Assembly (NCBI GenBank): GCA_963837815.1
Contig: CAWIOS010000013.1
Location: 744,001-808,000 of the forward strand
Direction of reading: 5' to 3'
Origin: Fen-1273 sp963837815
GTDB taxonomy: Bacteria > Bacteroidota > Ignavibacteria > UBA10030 > UBA6906
Length of the DNA stretch: 64,000 nt
Shown: in pieces, positions 22,822 through 32,652 of the stretch
Layout of the letters: the number at the start of each line of letters is the position of its first letter
How positions within the stretch are numbered: the stretch's first letter is position 1
The notes under the pieces: model-generated
Databases searched by the model: none
What the model saw: the letters and a program-made list of their open reading frames with translations, nothing else
What the model was told of the DNA's origin: nothing
Program-made: the position numbers and the translations under genes

Positions 22822-22852
22822 CGGCGGCTGAAGGTCGGGCACGTCGCCGCCG
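22817..22852 (-). terminator. Terminator after sugar-phosphate transferase gene
   Basis: CGGCGGC (22822-22828) pairs with GCCGCCG (22846-22852) around a 17-base loop. Five T follow on the minus strand. It lies 27 bp past the 22879-24306 stop. Confidence 0.7.
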
Positions 22853-22878
22853 GGACAAATTGCCCGCCGGCGAACCGG

Positions 22879-24306
22879 TCAATATGCTCCCTTCCCGAAG
22901 ATTACGACGGGGAACGTCTGGGCGAGGATCTCGATATCGAAGAGGAGCGATTGTTTCTCGATGTAGTAGAGGTCAAGGAGAACCATGTCCCGGAATCCCA
23001 GGTCGCTTCTCCCCGATACTTGCCAGAGACCGGTTATCCCGGGTTTTGCTTTCGCCCGCTGACGGTAGTATCCCCCCATATGCTCCCCGTCCTCAAGAAG
23101 CGCAAAATCACCTACAGGAAGCGGGCGTGGCCCGACGAGGCTCATCTCTCCTTTCAACACGTTGAAGAGCTGCGGAAGCTCGTCAATGCTGAACTTCCGG
23201 ATGAACTTCCCGATGCGGGTTAGCCTCGGATCATTTTTCAATTTGAAGAGCGCCCCGGTTGATTCATTGTGCTGAAGAAGCGTCTCCCGCATCTCATCCG
23301 CAGAATCATGCATGCTTCGGAATTTATAGAACTCGAAAGGCCTGTCCTGGTCGGTGAGCGAGCGTTTCTGCTTGAAGAACACCGGTCCGCGCGATTCGAG
23401 CTTCGTCGCAATTGCCACGATAAGAAAGATGGGAGACGTGAAGATTAACCCGAAAACGGCACCAACGACGTCGAATATCCGCTTGATCCAGCGTTTGACG
23501 GAGTCGGTTCTTCTCCTCATGGGGGTGAAAAGAGGGATGCCCGCGATGTCATGGAGCCGGGCCCTGGAGAACAGATAATCCGATTCGGGAGAAACCAATC
23601 GCATCCCGATTCTCCTGAGCTTGCAGAGCTCCTCAAGCTGATCGAACGAACCGTTCAGGTTGGGCGAGGAGAAGACTATCAGGCGGATTCTCTTCTCTCT
23701 CACAAGTGATTCGACCTGGTCTGCCCGGACATGCATGGCGCCATCATCGCCCGGCTCATGAGGGACCTTGAGCACGCTCACGATATCGTAGCCAAGTTCC
23801 GGGTACTCCTCTACCTTGTGGATCAGGCGGTTCAATGCCGGTTCCGCTCCGATGGCGAGCGTGTCCCATCTGCCGTATCCCTTCTCCTGCGCTATATTCA
23901 CCAGGTTTCGTAATACTACCCAGCCAGTGAAATAAAGAAGCGGGAGAATTGTGAAGAGCAAGAGGATGAAGTACCGGGAGTACGAGAGGCTCTGAGCGAG
24001 GAACAGAGAGCTGAGTATTATTGCACTTCCGATGAAATACCCCTTCCCCGCATTGAACATATGTCGCTGGAAGGAGGAGTTGGAAATTGTCCGGTAAAGC
24101 CCTACGGCGGTGAAGGAGGCGATGTAGACGAAAAGCGAATAAACGAGGAGGTGACTGTGTGAGACCAGAATGCCAGAGAGCGTTTCATACCTGTGTTCGA
24201 GCCTGGCCGCAATGATGTAGCTGACGCAAAGGACAAGCACGTCTGCAATCATTGCTCCAACAGCATATGTAGACCGCCAGTTGCGGCGAACGAATCCACG
24301 AAGCAC
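22879..24306 (-). CDS. Polyprenyl-phosphate sugar-1-phosphate transferase (WbaP/WcaJ type)
   Basis: A 475-residue initiating transferase that puts the first sugar-phosphate on undecaprenyl phosphate. The N-terminal third has about four or five transmembrane helices (residues 17-145), then a Rossmann-like CoA-binding domain (TLAIGAEPALNRLIHKVEEY). The C-terminal catalytic domain shows KRIFDVVGAVFGLIFTSP, FKQKRSL, FEFYKFRSMH, TRIGKFIRKFSIDELPQL, MSLVGPRP and KPGITGLWQVSGRSDL. The start is GTG 24306 after AGG, five bases upstream. It is the last gene of the glycan island and ends in a terminator. Confidence 0.93.
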   Translation of the reverse strand: MLRGFVRRNWRSTYAVGAMIADVLVLCVSYIIAARLEHRYETLSGILVSHSHLLVYSLFVYIASFTAVGLYRTISNSSFQRHMFNAGKGYFIGSAIILSSLFLAQSLSYSRYFILLLFTILPLLYFTGWVVLRNLVNIAQEKGYGRWDTLAIGAEPALNRLIHKVEEYPELGYDIVSVLKVPHEPGDDGAMHVRADQVESLVREKRIRLIVFSSPNLNGSFDQLEELCKLRRIGMRLVSPESDYLFSRARLHDIAGIPLFTPMRRRTDSVKRWIKRIFDVVGAVFGLIFTSPIFLIVAIATKLESRGPVFFKQKRSLTDQDRPFEFYKFRSMHDSADEMRETLLQHNESTGALFKLKNDPRLTRIGKFIRKFSIDELPQLFNVLKGEMSLVGPRPLPVGDFALLEDGEHMGGYYRQRAKAKPGITGLWQVSGRSDLGFRDMVLLDLYYIEKQSLLFDIEILAQTFPVVIFGKGAY

Positions 24307-24737
24307 GGTTACCTCGAGATGCTGCCCGGCGTTCCTGTACGCCCCTTTCGCAAGGATAGACGAACGATAGCAAGCTATTGCTTCGTGGGTTCAATAGCAA
24401 CCGAGTGTGATTTGCATCACTGGCCTTGGTATACGATTGTTGAAGTAACCGATTACATAGCGTCTCTTAGGAACAGGGGTTCTTTCAGGAGTGAGGCCTT
24501 CTTTACCGTCATATTGCCCCACCTCCCACCAGAATGGAATAGACTCCGCATGCAGGCAAAAAAGGGATCCATCGAATGATACGAATGCTCGAATCGAGCA
24601 TTTCGTGCAGAATGCGATCTGTTTCAATAAGACGGGGGCAACGAAGGAAAGCGAGTGCCACGCGGCGTAAAGGAGGTTTACCTGTCCTCCCCTGGAATCA
24701 ATTGAACAGTCCGGATTTGCCCACGTAGGGACTATCC
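24307..24737. other. Intergenic region with near-perfect palindrome
   Basis: 431 bases without a credible gene. Short frames here have TTG starts and no family resemblance. It contains the palindrome ACGAATGCTCGA/TCGAGCATTTCGT (24581-24606, one bulged T) and a small AGCAA-gcta-TTGCT dyad near 24369. It marks the change from the GC-rich flank to the AT-richer glycan genes. Confidence 0.5.
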
Positions 24738-25844
24738 TCAAAGCGCGGAATATAACTCGGTTAGTCTTTCTACTGCAGATTGAGCGTCAAAGTGGGATTT
24801 AATCCGTTCGCGACCCTTCTTGCCGAACGATACCCGTAACTCCGGATCTTGAAGAAGGGTGGAGAGATATTCCACCATCGCATCATCGTCATCCACCTCA
24901 ACAAGAAACCCCGTTTCTCCATGGATAACTAAATCCGACAACCCATCTACCCTCGTAGCGACCACTGGAATCTCCATTGCCATTGCTTCAGCAACCACAT
25001 AGCCAAAACTTTCAAATCGAGACGTGAGTACCACCACAGTCGCGGATTGCATAATCCCGCGGTTTTCTTCGGGCGGCAACCAGTCCAGTATCGATACTCG
25101 TGAAATGAAGCCGGATCTGCCAAGCTGGTCCCGCAACGTGTCGCTTTCACTGTCATGGTAACCTGCACCTATCATGAAGATTCTGAGGGACGGAAACTTC
25201 TCGAGAAGTCGAATCGCAACTCGTAAGAACATCTGTGGGTTCTTCTGGTAGTTAAGTCGGCCGGAGAACACAATGCGCTGCCCATCCTCTCCGTTTGATT
25301 GATCTTCCCGTGAAGGAAGATCTTTGAGAATGACGCCACTCCAGGCAAGAGCCACTCGGGCGCGAGGGAGATTTCTTTCGAGGGTGAGTTTTTCAGTTTG
25401 GCTCACCGCAACAATCGTGCCTACCCTTGAGAGCGCCCGCTCCAGCCAATAAAAGAAGTGAGCTTTCATGCCTCTGAATCCGAGAAACGAGATTGCATTT
25501 GGGGTATAAAGAGTCTTCTCGGACTTTCCAATGAGAATCGCCACAATTCTGCCGTAGGCGCCTGCTTTAGACGAGTGATAATGATAGATGTCGTATTGAT
25601 GCTGACGACACCAACGCATCAGGAAAATCGTAGCCGCCAGATCCGAGAAAAGATTTATCTCCCTCTTGAAATCATATTCAACGACGCTAATGCCTAGTTT
25701 GCGTGCATCCTCGACAAGCAGGGAAGGCGGGGCAACAAGTGTGAATTCAAATCGATCGCTCGCAAATCTCAGGATATGCTCTATGTGCGTTGCCACGCCA
25801 CCGAGTGCCTGAGTTACAAGAAGAACATGAATTTTCGACTCCAT
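24738..25844 (-). CDS. Glycosyltransferase family 4
   Basis: A 368-residue GT-B enzyme. The N-terminal acceptor domain starts VLLVTQALGGVATHIEHIL. The C-terminal nucleotide-sugar domain shows RIVFSGRLNYQKNPQMFLRV, VSILDWLPPEENRGIMQSAT and the E-x7-E motif in SRFESFGYVVAEAMAMEIPV, then ATRVDGLSDLVIHGETGFLV. It is cytoplasmic and transfers a sugar to the lipid-linked repeat unit. The donor and linkage cannot be read. The start ATG lies six bases after the stop of the GT9 gene. Confidence 0.9.
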   Translation of the reverse strand: MESKIHVLLVTQALGGVATHIEHILRFASDRFEFTLVAPPSLLVEDARKLGISVVEYDFKREINLFSDLAATIFLMRWCRQHQYDIYHYHSSKAGAYGRIVAILIGKSEKTLYTPNAISFLGFRGMKAHFFYWLERALSRVGTIVAVSQTEKLTLERNLPRARVALAWSGVILKDLPSREDQSNGEDGQRIVFSGRLNYQKNPQMFLRVAIRLLEKFPSLRIFMIGAGYHDSESDTLRDQLGRSGFISRVSILDWLPPEENRGIMQSATVVVLTSRFESFGYVVAEAMAMEIPVVATRVDGLSDLVIHGETGFLVEVDDDDAMVEYLSTLLQDPELRVSFGKKGRERIKSHFDAQSAVERLTELYSAL

Positions 25845-25850
25845 CGAGAT

Positions 25851-26951
25851 TTACCAGGCTTGAGGTGGGGAATCTGTAGCCTGGTCCCTTCTTCCATCCA
25901 AAGCCGCACTTACTGCCCGCCAGACCTCATCGACGGTAATTGTGTTAATACACCGGTCATCGTAGTTTTGGAACCGACCAAATGAATACTTAGGAGTTCC
26001 TGGGCATGAGGCTCGGATGGCATTATGCAATTGAGTAAATGGCCCACACCTTTCCGGTCGGGTGATCCCAAACAAAGCAATCACAGGGAGTCCAACAAGG
26101 TCAGCCAGATGCATCGGAGCTGAATCGTTCGTAAGAAGTAGATCTGCATGTTCCATTAGGCCCGCTAGGTCTCTAAGCCCCACCTTCCCGCACATGTTTC
26201 GGGCAGATCCGATTCCAGCCACAATCAAGATCCGCTCAGCAAGTGCGACGTCGTCTTTCCCGCCAATGAGAGTTACGTCCACGTGCACTTCATGGAGTTT
26301 TTTGACAATCATGCCGAAGTTTCGGTAATCCCACCGTTTGAATGCACGATACGATCCGGGCGCCACGAAAACAGATTTTCGATTTCTCTTTTGGGTTCGA
26401 GATCCGCCTGAATCTCTCTGAACTAGGCCTGAAATCGATAGTGGAGCAGCAATTTCGTTAGAAGGTCTCGCTTGAAGCAGTGCATTAGAGAACATGTCCC
26501 TATATCGATCCACCTCGTGGATATCCTGATAACTACTCATCATCAATGGTCTGCTGAGCAACCATCGGAGCACTATTCCTTCTGTACATCCGATTATCGT
26601 GCTCACTCGTGCACATCGACAGGCCACGCCAAAAACGAGAATTGGCCTCCATTTGTAGTCGAGTATCACAGCTCGTTTGCACCCAGACTGCCTCAGGAAA
26701 TTCATGATGCGTGGAATCAATAGCAAAGGGCGAAGAATACCACCCAGGTTGGGCTTGGCCGTTGATTTGTCTATGACAAGCAGGGGCGAATCAATAAAGC
26801 ACGAACTCACAACGTCTGATGAGTCGGATTTGCAAATCCAGGCAATATCTCCCTCTTCGCCGCGATAATAGCTAATCGCCCGAAGCGCCATGAGAACATC
26901 GCCAATTCCCATATACGATAGGATCGCGGTGCGCGACGGTCCGACCTCCAT
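25851..26951 (-). CDS. Glycosyltransferase family 9 (heptosyltransferase-like)
   Basis: A 366-residue protein. It shows SYMGIGDVLMALRAI, the GT9 N-terminal motif, then FVAPGSYRAFKRWDYRNFG, VTLIGGKDDVALAERIL and the signature LLTNDSAPMHLADLVGLPVI followed by ALFGITRPERCGPF. GT9 enzymes use ADP-heptose or related donors in LPS core synthesis, but members in capsule loci may use other sugars. The start ATG has TGAGGAG six bases before it. One of two GT9 genes in the island (also 32653-33834). Confidence 0.88.
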   Translation of the reverse strand: MEVGPSRTAILSYMGIGDVLMALRAISYYRGEEGDIAWICKSDSSDVVSSCFIDSPLLVIDKSTAKPNLGGILRPLLLIPRIMNFLRQSGCKRAVILDYKWRPILVFGVACRCARVSTIIGCTEGIVLRWLLSRPLMMSSYQDIHEVDRYRDMFSNALLQARPSNEIAAPLSISGLVQRDSGGSRTQKRNRKSVFVAPGSYRAFKRWDYRNFGMIVKKLHEVHVDVTLIGGKDDVALAERILIVAGIGSARNMCGKVGLRDLAGLMEHADLLLTNDSAPMHLADLVGLPVIALFGITRPERCGPFTQLHNAIRASCPGTPKYSFGRFQNYDDRCINTITVDEVWRAVSAALDGRRDQATDSPPQAW

Positions 26952-27108
26952 TTAGTACTCCTCAGATGCTTGGGACAACCCCGAGTCATCCAGTCGGCAT
27001 TGATTCATTGATCGGGATCAGCAAAATCCCATAGCCACGTGATCGAACACACCTGATTACCTGGGATCCCGAATACCAAATCGAAATGGAGCAGTTTACC
27101 TTGAAAAA

Positions 27109-27933
27109 CTATCTCAACTCTGTCACTTTCCTAGCATAGACCCCAATACAGCCTACCGAATAACGTCCCACCCGAATTTTGCCCAGTCCCTGTCGTCCAA
27201 AGAGCCGCAGGCTATTATACTCTGATGCAATGCGTAAAAAATCGAGTATCGTTAAGGCTTCACTCCCCGTTCTTCGAACGAGCTTGAATCCAGCTTTGAT
27301 CAAAATTAACTCCAGAGTTTGGAGACTGAAATAATACAGGTGAAACTTCGGAGCGAAATAATACCATTTTTCCTTACGAATCATGGCTTCTGCAGAACTT
27401 AAGTTCCCGGTTGACAACGCCACTACACCCCCCATCCGCACTATTCTATTGACCTCACGTAGAAATGTCAGAGGATCATGGAGGTGTTCGATGACCTCAA
27501 AAAATGTGATTGCGTCAAATTGCTCATTCTCAAAATGAGCCTCCGCTAAAGTGGAATTTGAAACACGAAGGCCGCGATTTCGTCGCGCAAAATCAGCTGA
27601 CCATCTCGCCAACTCCACACCTTGGACTTCGAATCTCCGTCTAGCCTCATTGAGAAAGATACCGGTAGAACATCCAATGTCGAGAAGTCGAGAACCTCCC
27701 GTCATCTTCCATAATCGTTCCGTGATCCGACGGGCTTTTGCAGACTGCAGCGGGCTTTCTTTCTCGAATTCGTGATACGACTCTTCATAAAATGACATCA
27801 GTTCATCGAGATTGTATCGCGGATTGGTGTAGACCAAATGGCAGCGCGGGCATCGAACAATCGAAAAGCCATCTTTCTCGAGGAACTTCTGGCCCTCACT
27901 CGAACCACAGATATTGCAATCCGTTCTCTCCAT
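27109..27933 (-). CDS. Class I SAM-dependent methyltransferase with N-terminal zinc-ribbon-like head
   Basis: A 274-residue protein. The first 30 residues hold two Cys pairs (CNICGSSEGQKF and VRCPRCHLVYTNP). The SAM domain shows SRLLDIGCSTGIFLNEARRR (GxGxxG-type motif I), FDAITFFEVIEHLHDPLTFL and GGVVALSTGNLSSAEAM. Sugar C- and O-methyltransferases of deoxysugar pathways often have this Cys head. The substrate is unknown; a sugar of the encoded polymer is likely. It is four bases downstream of a GT4 gene. Confidence 0.85.
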   Translation of the reverse strand: MERTDCNICGSSEGQKFLEKDGFSIVRCPRCHLVYTNPRYNLDELMSFYEESYHEFEKESPLQSAKARRITERLWKMTGGSRLLDIGCSTGIFLNEARRRFEVQGVELARWSADFARRNRGLRVSNSTLAEAHFENEQFDAITFFEVIEHLHDPLTFLREVNRIVRMGGVVALSTGNLSSAEAMIRKEKWYYFAPKFHLYYFSLQTLELILIKAGFKLVRRTGSEALTILDFLRIASEYNSLRLFGRQGLGKIRVGRYSVGCIGVYARKVTELR

Positions 27934-27937
27934 TACT

Positions 27938-29068
27938 TCATTTTAGATTGTCTAGAACACGTGACATCACTCCCGCGGAGCGGTTCCATTGGAATTGTTT
28001 TACCCGCTCAAGTCCCCTTGTTCGATACGTCTCTAATAGTCCCGGACTCGCAAGCATCGTTTCCAACGACCCGGCGATATCTGCGGGGTTTCTGGGATCG
28101 AACAACACACCGCTGTCGCCAACTACCTCTGCCATCGCCCCGATATTCGAGGCGGCCACCGGAGTACCTATTGCCATCGCTTCAATTAGAGGAATGCCAA
28201 ATCCTTCATACAGAGAAGGAAGGACGAGAACTTCAGAAGCTGTTAGGAGACACTGATACTGTTGAGGGGTCACATATCCCGTAACTCTCACCTTGGCACG
28301 TAATCCCAGCCGAGAGATTAGGTCTTCGAGTTGCGCGGTGTGCTTTTCTTTTTTGCCAATGAGAACAAGTGTCGGCGGATCTTGCTTCATGCTCACTAAC
28401 AGTCTCTGGAACGCTACTAGCAGAGTCTGCAGATTCTTGTAACGAAGATGATTGCCGGCATACGAGATTATCCTCCCCTTGATATCTAACTCTTTTCGTG
28501 TTAGTGCGACCAAGTCGTCTGGTTGATGGTGGATTGCGTCTGACACACCCGGATAAACAATATGGATCTTTGCAGATTCCGCCCCGTAAAACTTGATTAG
28601 ATCATCCTTGGAGGATTGCGAGATCGTAACAATTGCATCTGCACAGCGGAGCGTTCGCGGAATGAGGGCATGGAGAATTCTCCTCGTCTTCGAATCAAAC
28701 TCATCGCGCACGTGCATGTACATGATATCATATAACACAACGAGATTCCGAGTCTTGCTTCCCGACGAAAAGAAGGGAAGCATTGATTCGCCATAGATCA
28801 TAATGTCAGGATGGAGATTGCGAACGGCGCCGGGCAAAATGATTTGACACCAAGCAGTGTATGAGTTCAGCGCTATTGTCGATGTGAGCTGAATTCCGGG
28901 TGCATCGATCCACTCGGGAATTTTACCCCTACCGCGAGGATAGATCCCAGTTATCTGGTGAGGTGTACCCCCCCTGGACAATTCCCGAATCAGCCCGTGA
29001 ATGTAGACTTCTTTGCCAGTATAATGTTGGCGAGTAAGACCATAACAATTGACCGCGATAGATTTCAT
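27938..29068 (-). CDS. Glycosyltransferase family 4
   Basis: A 376-residue GT-B protein. TRQHYTGKEVYIHGLIREL marks the glycine-rich acceptor-domain loop; NLVVLYDIMYMHV and RCADAIVTISQSSKDDLIKF mark mannosyltransferase-like GT4 enzymes. The donor domain has ISYAGNHLRYKNLQTLLVAF and LPSLYEGFGIPLIEAMAIGT (E-x7-E), then SNIGAMAEVVGDSGVLFDP. It closely resembles the neighbouring 29225-30397 gene and may have arisen by duplication. Donor unknown. Confidence 0.9.
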   Translation of the reverse strand: MKSIAVNCYGLTRQHYTGKEVYIHGLIRELSRGGTPHQITGIYPRGRGKIPEWIDAPGIQLTSTIALNSYTAWCQIILPGAVRNLHPDIMIYGESMLPFFSSGSKTRNLVVLYDIMYMHVRDEFDSKTRRILHALIPRTLRCADAIVTISQSSKDDLIKFYGAESAKIHIVYPGVSDAIHHQPDDLVALTRKELDIKGRIISYAGNHLRYKNLQTLLVAFQRLLVSMKQDPPTLVLIGKKEKHTAQLEDLISRLGLRAKVRVTGYVTPQQYQCLLTASEVLVLPSLYEGFGIPLIEAMAIGTPVAASNIGAMAEVVGDSGVLFDPRNPADIAGSLETMLASPGLLETYRTRGLERVKQFQWNRSAGVMSRVLDNLK

Positions 29069-29224
29069 AAGTTCGCATGGACGTGTGCCATCGATACCTT
29101 GGCACTAACAAGGGAACTTTGCACTGTCTCGCGTTTCAACAATCACCTCAAATCTGAATGGGACCGGAGCTCAATGTCGCCTGGGACACAGTAGACCTAT
29201 TCCTTCCAATGGGTGGGTCGAATT

Positions 29225-30397
29225 TCAAGACATTTTCATAAAGAGCAATCGTCGATCGATCATCCGCTGGGGAGTATACAATTGGGCACGATCATATCCC
29301 TTTCGCCTAAGAGTCTCACGAAGTTGATTATTATTGGCGATACTGACGATTCCCCGCTCAATATCCGTTCCATCGGTTGGATCAACAAGAAGGGCTGCAT
29401 CCCGGGCGACCTCAATCAGAGAAGAATTATCAGAGCACAAGACGGCAGTTCCGCAACAGAATGCTTCCACAACGGGAAGCCCAAATCCTTCGTAGAGCGA
29501 CGGAAAGAGGAGGGCGGTAGCAAGGGAGTATAGGCCGACCAGCTCCTCAGTGCTTGTCCCAGAGACAATATGGACCCGACTCCCGACGCCGAGCGCAAAA
29601 GCACGAGAGGTAATCTTCTTGACCTCCTCAGTAGTTGATGCACCGGCAAAGATCAGATCATGGGAAACTGATGAACTCACATGGGCAAACGCCGTTATGA
29701 CACGATCAGCATTCTTTCTGAAATCAAGGCCGCCCACGTAGAGGAAGAACTCCTGTGGAAGCAATAGCTTCTCACGGAGTTCCTGACGCGCAATTGGATC
29801 CTCAAGACGCCGGAACACGTTGCCGTCGACCCCGAGCGGGATCACGGTAATTGGCTCCCCATCAATCCCAAGATGCTCAATGCAGTCTCGTCGTGTTCGC
29901 TCCGATATTGCAATCAAGTGGTCTACACGGCGCAGTTGGCGCAGGTAGTATGAGTATGACACCTTTGCGTTTATCCTTTTTGGCCGAAGGTAGACATCGT
30001 AGAATATGAGAGGGATAAGATCATAGACGACAGCCAAAGTCTTGAATCGGGATGATATTGGAAGATTATACGGATGCGTGGAATGGAAGAGCTTCACCCT
30101 TTTCAATTCGAGAAATCGGCGGAGGAGCAAACCACTCATCATCCAAAGGTATCTTTCAGAGCACCAAGCTAGAGGAAAGACGATCTCAGAGTTATCCGAC
30201 ACTTCGTCGTGATGCTCGAGTCTCAGAAAGGACAGATCATTGCCTCCTCCGTAATGTTGACGTAGTCCATGTTCCAGGCTCCGAGCATAGGTCCCGATCC
30301 CACGGTTCTTTAGAGGCTGGTCGAGAGGGGTGACGTCCACACATATCCCCCCCAGGGGGCTATTTTTTTGAGCTGTCGTTGTATCCGTCGGAGGCAA
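29225..30397 (-). CDS. Glycosyltransferase family 4
   Basis: Up to 390 residues. The boundary used is TTG 30397, two bases after the GT2 stop. A GTG at 30340 after a G-rich stretch, giving a start MDVTPLDQPLKNRGIGTYAR, is an equally good choice and fits the family better. Motifs: LAVVYDLIPLIF, VDHLIAISERTRRDCIEHLG, FFLYVGGLDFRKNADRVITA and FPSLYEGFGLPVVEAFCCGT (E-x7-E), then SLIEVARDAALLVDPTD. Cytoplasmic transfer of a sugar, perhaps mannose or rhamnose-like; the donor is not readable. Confidence 0.88.
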   Translation of the reverse strand: MPPTDTTTAQKNSPLGGICVDVTPLDQPLKNRGIGTYARSLEHGLRQHYGGGNDLSFLRLEHHDEVSDNSEIVFPLAWCSERYLWMMSGLLLRRFLELKRVKLFHSTHPYNLPISSRFKTLAVVYDLIPLIFYDVYLRPKRINAKVSYSYYLRQLRRVDHLIAISERTRRDCIEHLGIDGEPITVIPLGVDGNVFRRLEDPIARQELREKLLLPQEFFLYVGGLDFRKNADRVITAFAHVSSSVSHDLIFAGASTTEEVKKITSRAFALGVGSRVHIVSGTSTEELVGLYSLATALLFPSLYEGFGLPVVEAFCCGTAVLCSDNSSLIEVARDAALLVDPTDGTDIERGIVSIANNNQLRETLRRKGYDRAQLYTPQRMIDRRLLFMKMS

Positions 30398-30399
30398 TT

Positions 30400-31299
30400 C
30401 TATCCGTGTTCTTTCTGTCCTAAGAGCCCTAACCGTTCACGTATCCGAAGACGACGTTTAGTTCGTGCTAATACATACTTGAAGTTAAATCGCATTAACT
30501 GAACGCCGATTGTAAACTCACGTGCCGTGCGCGATTCGTCAACAAAATCGCGTTCCCGCTTTGAATGAAGTTCTCTGGATTCGTCGGAGGGAAAATGATC
30601 CCCCCATTTCGCTTTGAACTTAAGAAAATCAGCACGCGACTTGTCGTAATTTGATTTCCTTGTTAATATGTCAGCGTGTGTGGAATGTTCCACATACGAA
30701 GTGGGGCTATCTAGGATCTTGTATCCTTTCTCCCAGAGTTTTAGGGCCACATCTATATCACCATAGTAGAATACATATGAATCCTCATCTAAGTATCCAA
30801 CATCCTCGAGCGCCTTCTTCAGATATAGCCCGTGATCTATAGAAATTGTTTTGTCCAAAGCCACATGGACATAATAGCGTTGCTCCTCAGGATAATTCCT
30901 CATATAAAAGGCAACGCCGCCCACCCGCTCTCCCTGGCGCACGTGCGCTTCAAAGAACGCCAAGCCTTCTCTGATTGCACCAGGCACAATTAGACAGTCG
31001 TCACTCAGCATGCAAATGTACTTCCCGCGCGCAGATTTGAAACCGAGGTTCATGAAATAACCCCAACTTTTTCGTTCAATCTCCTTTCCCCGCCAAGTCC
31101 CTCGATTATGCTGGACGACGGTCAATACATCTTTTTGCTTCAACAGCCATTCCAATGCACCATCCGTAGAACCACCATCGACAACTATGATCTCGTGGGG
31201 GATTTCATGCACTTCTTTACGGATAGAGTCCAGCGTTAATCGGAGCATAACTCGGCGGTTGAATGAACCCAAGACTATCGAAACGACTGGAGGGACCAT
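30400..31299 (-). CDS. Glycosyltransferase family 2
   Basis: A 299-residue GT-A enzyme. VSIVLGSFNRRVMLRLTLDS is the first strand-helix, IIVVDGGSTDGALEWL holds the first aspartates, and YICMLSDDCLIVPGAI has the D-x-D-like metal site. GDIDVALKLWEKGYKI is the later acceptor motif. This is the rhamnosyltransferase-like 'WcaA/RfbF' layout. It lies seven bases after the Wzy-like gene and runs almost directly into the GT4 gene. Confidence 0.9.
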   Translation of the reverse strand: MVPPVVSIVLGSFNRRVMLRLTLDSIRKEVHEIPHEIIVVDGGSTDGALEWLLKQKDVLTVVQHNRGTWRGKEIERKSWGYFMNLGFKSARGKYICMLSDDCLIVPGAIREGLAFFEAHVRQGERVGGVAFYMRNYPEEQRYYVHVALDKTISIDHGLYLKKALEDVGYLDEDSYVFYYGDIDVALKLWEKGYKILDSPTSYVEHSTHADILTRKSNYDKSRADFLKFKAKWGDHFPSDESRELHSKRERDFVDESRTAREFTIGVQLMRFNFKYVLARTKRRLRIRERLGLLGQKEHG

Positions 31300-31306
31300 G
31301 GGAAAA

Positions 31307-32614
31307 CTAAGTTGGGTTAGCTAGCGGGGCTGGTTCGATCAGTGGTTTTCTTTGATCCATGACGTCTGTTTCCAATAGACGCTCCAAGAGCGCGAGCGCT
31401 AAAATGAAACAAACCAAGGGCTCTGTGCCGCGGTTGAACACGCCCTGAAAGAAGTTCAAGATCAATTGCTGGATCAGAAATACGGCAAGCAGAAAGCCAA
31501 GGGTGTTCGCCCACAATGCGCGAACATTCGTGGCGACCATCCGCAACACCGCGAAAATAAGGGCAGACCACGCTATTACGCCAACGATGCCGTAATTGTA
31601 GAGAATACTGACATAACCATTATGGAGAAGCACTGTCTCCTGTTGTCCCTCTGTGGCAAGGGGATTAAGGAATCCGTCTGCGTAACCAACACCAAACAGC
31701 CATCCTCCGGTCTCGTCGAGCTTTGTCAACCCCATGTCTGCCTCCAAGACTCGGTATACCAATGAGGATTCCTCCCCTTGATCCGATATCGTATCTTGAT
31801 CCCTCTGGACGGTATAAGCATAGACGACAAAAAGAATGGGGAGAACGACTAACGCCGACACCACAAATGAATGGGCCTTTGTCCCACGGCAAACCGCTCG
31901 AAATGCATATAGAGCAAGTAATAAAGCAGACATTATCATGTTGGCACGGTATCCGCTCACAAATACTGCGACGAAATTCAACACGAGAAGAACGGAGAGA
32001 CACGCAGTGCGGAACGAGAATCGTTTCAAATGACTCATCCGAAATAACACGATGACGATGGCGAGTTGGCAAAAGATGTAGAAATTCGATCTTAGCCGCA
32101 CGAATGAACTCCCAACATCAGAAATCAGGTCTTCAGCTTTCACCGATCCACCCGTGAAGTCTAGAAGGCTCGGGAATGCAAGGAATAGTAGACTAATGAC
32201 GCTCCCTAATGCGGCAACGAGGAGGATTCTATTGAGGAACTTGTCGCTGAGCAGTTCGATCTTGTTCCGACGAAATATGAAGTAGATGCTGTAATAGAGT
32301 CCGAACAAAGCATGTAGCCTATAGAACCCGATCATCGAAGCCTTGGGAATAAACTCGTCTTGAATTTCTCTCAGAACGACAACCAGGAGAATCAAAAGGA
32401 CAGCCATTCGGAACCGACCACTCGTCTTTTCCCGTGGGGGCCTATAGATCAGTGGAAGTAGTATTGCTGCAAAAAAAACAAGCAACTGTTCGTAGATTGT
32501 CGGAGGTATCAATCCGCCTAGAAGCAGTCTTATCGGATTTAATCCGGAAGATAGGAAAAGCACTACATACCAATAAGATTTCAATCCCTCCAACTTAGAC
32601 TGAGCTCCTTTCAA
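31307..32614 (-). CDS. Wzy/O-antigen ligase-like membrane polymerase
   Basis: A 435-residue integral membrane protein with roughly 11-12 hydrophobic helices and a large periplasmic loop in the second half (about 270-330, DTISDQGEESSLVYRVLEAD). LLNFVAVFVSGYRANMIMSA carries the S-x-R-x/G-x-R-like motif near the end of a helix, typical of the O-antigen ligase superfamily. It should polymerise lipid-linked repeat units in the periplasm or ligate them. The predicted start is TTG 32614; another TTG seven codons later is possible. Confidence 0.8.
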   Translation of the reverse strand: MKGAQSKLEGLKSYWYVVLFLSSGLNPIRLLLGGLIPPTIYEQLLVFFAAILLPLIYRPPREKTSGRFRMAVLLILLVVVLREIQDEFIPKASMIGFYRLHALFGLYYSIYFIFRRNKIELLSDKFLNRILLVAALGSVISLLFLAFPSLLDFTGGSVKAEDLISDVGSSFVRLRSNFYIFCQLAIVIVLFRMSHLKRFSFRTACLSVLLVLNFVAVFVSGYRANMIMSALLLALYAFRAVCRGTKAHSFVVSALVVLPILFVVYAYTVQRDQDTISDQGEESSLVYRVLEADMGLTKLDETGGWLFGVGYADGFLNPLATEGQQETVLLHNGYVSILYNYGIVGVIAWSALIFAVLRMVATNVRALWANTLGFLLAVFLIQQLILNFFQGVFNRGTEPLVCFILALALLERLLETDVMDQRKPLIEPAPLANPT

Positions 32615-32652
32615 GCTACCTGCTTGTGGGAAACGACCAGAGTAATAATGCT

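Noticed and set aside
24391..24741. 116-codon minus-strand frame in the gap before the sugar transferase gene
   Set aside because: TTG start at the GT4 stop, no ribosome-binding site, composition unlike neighbours, no motif.
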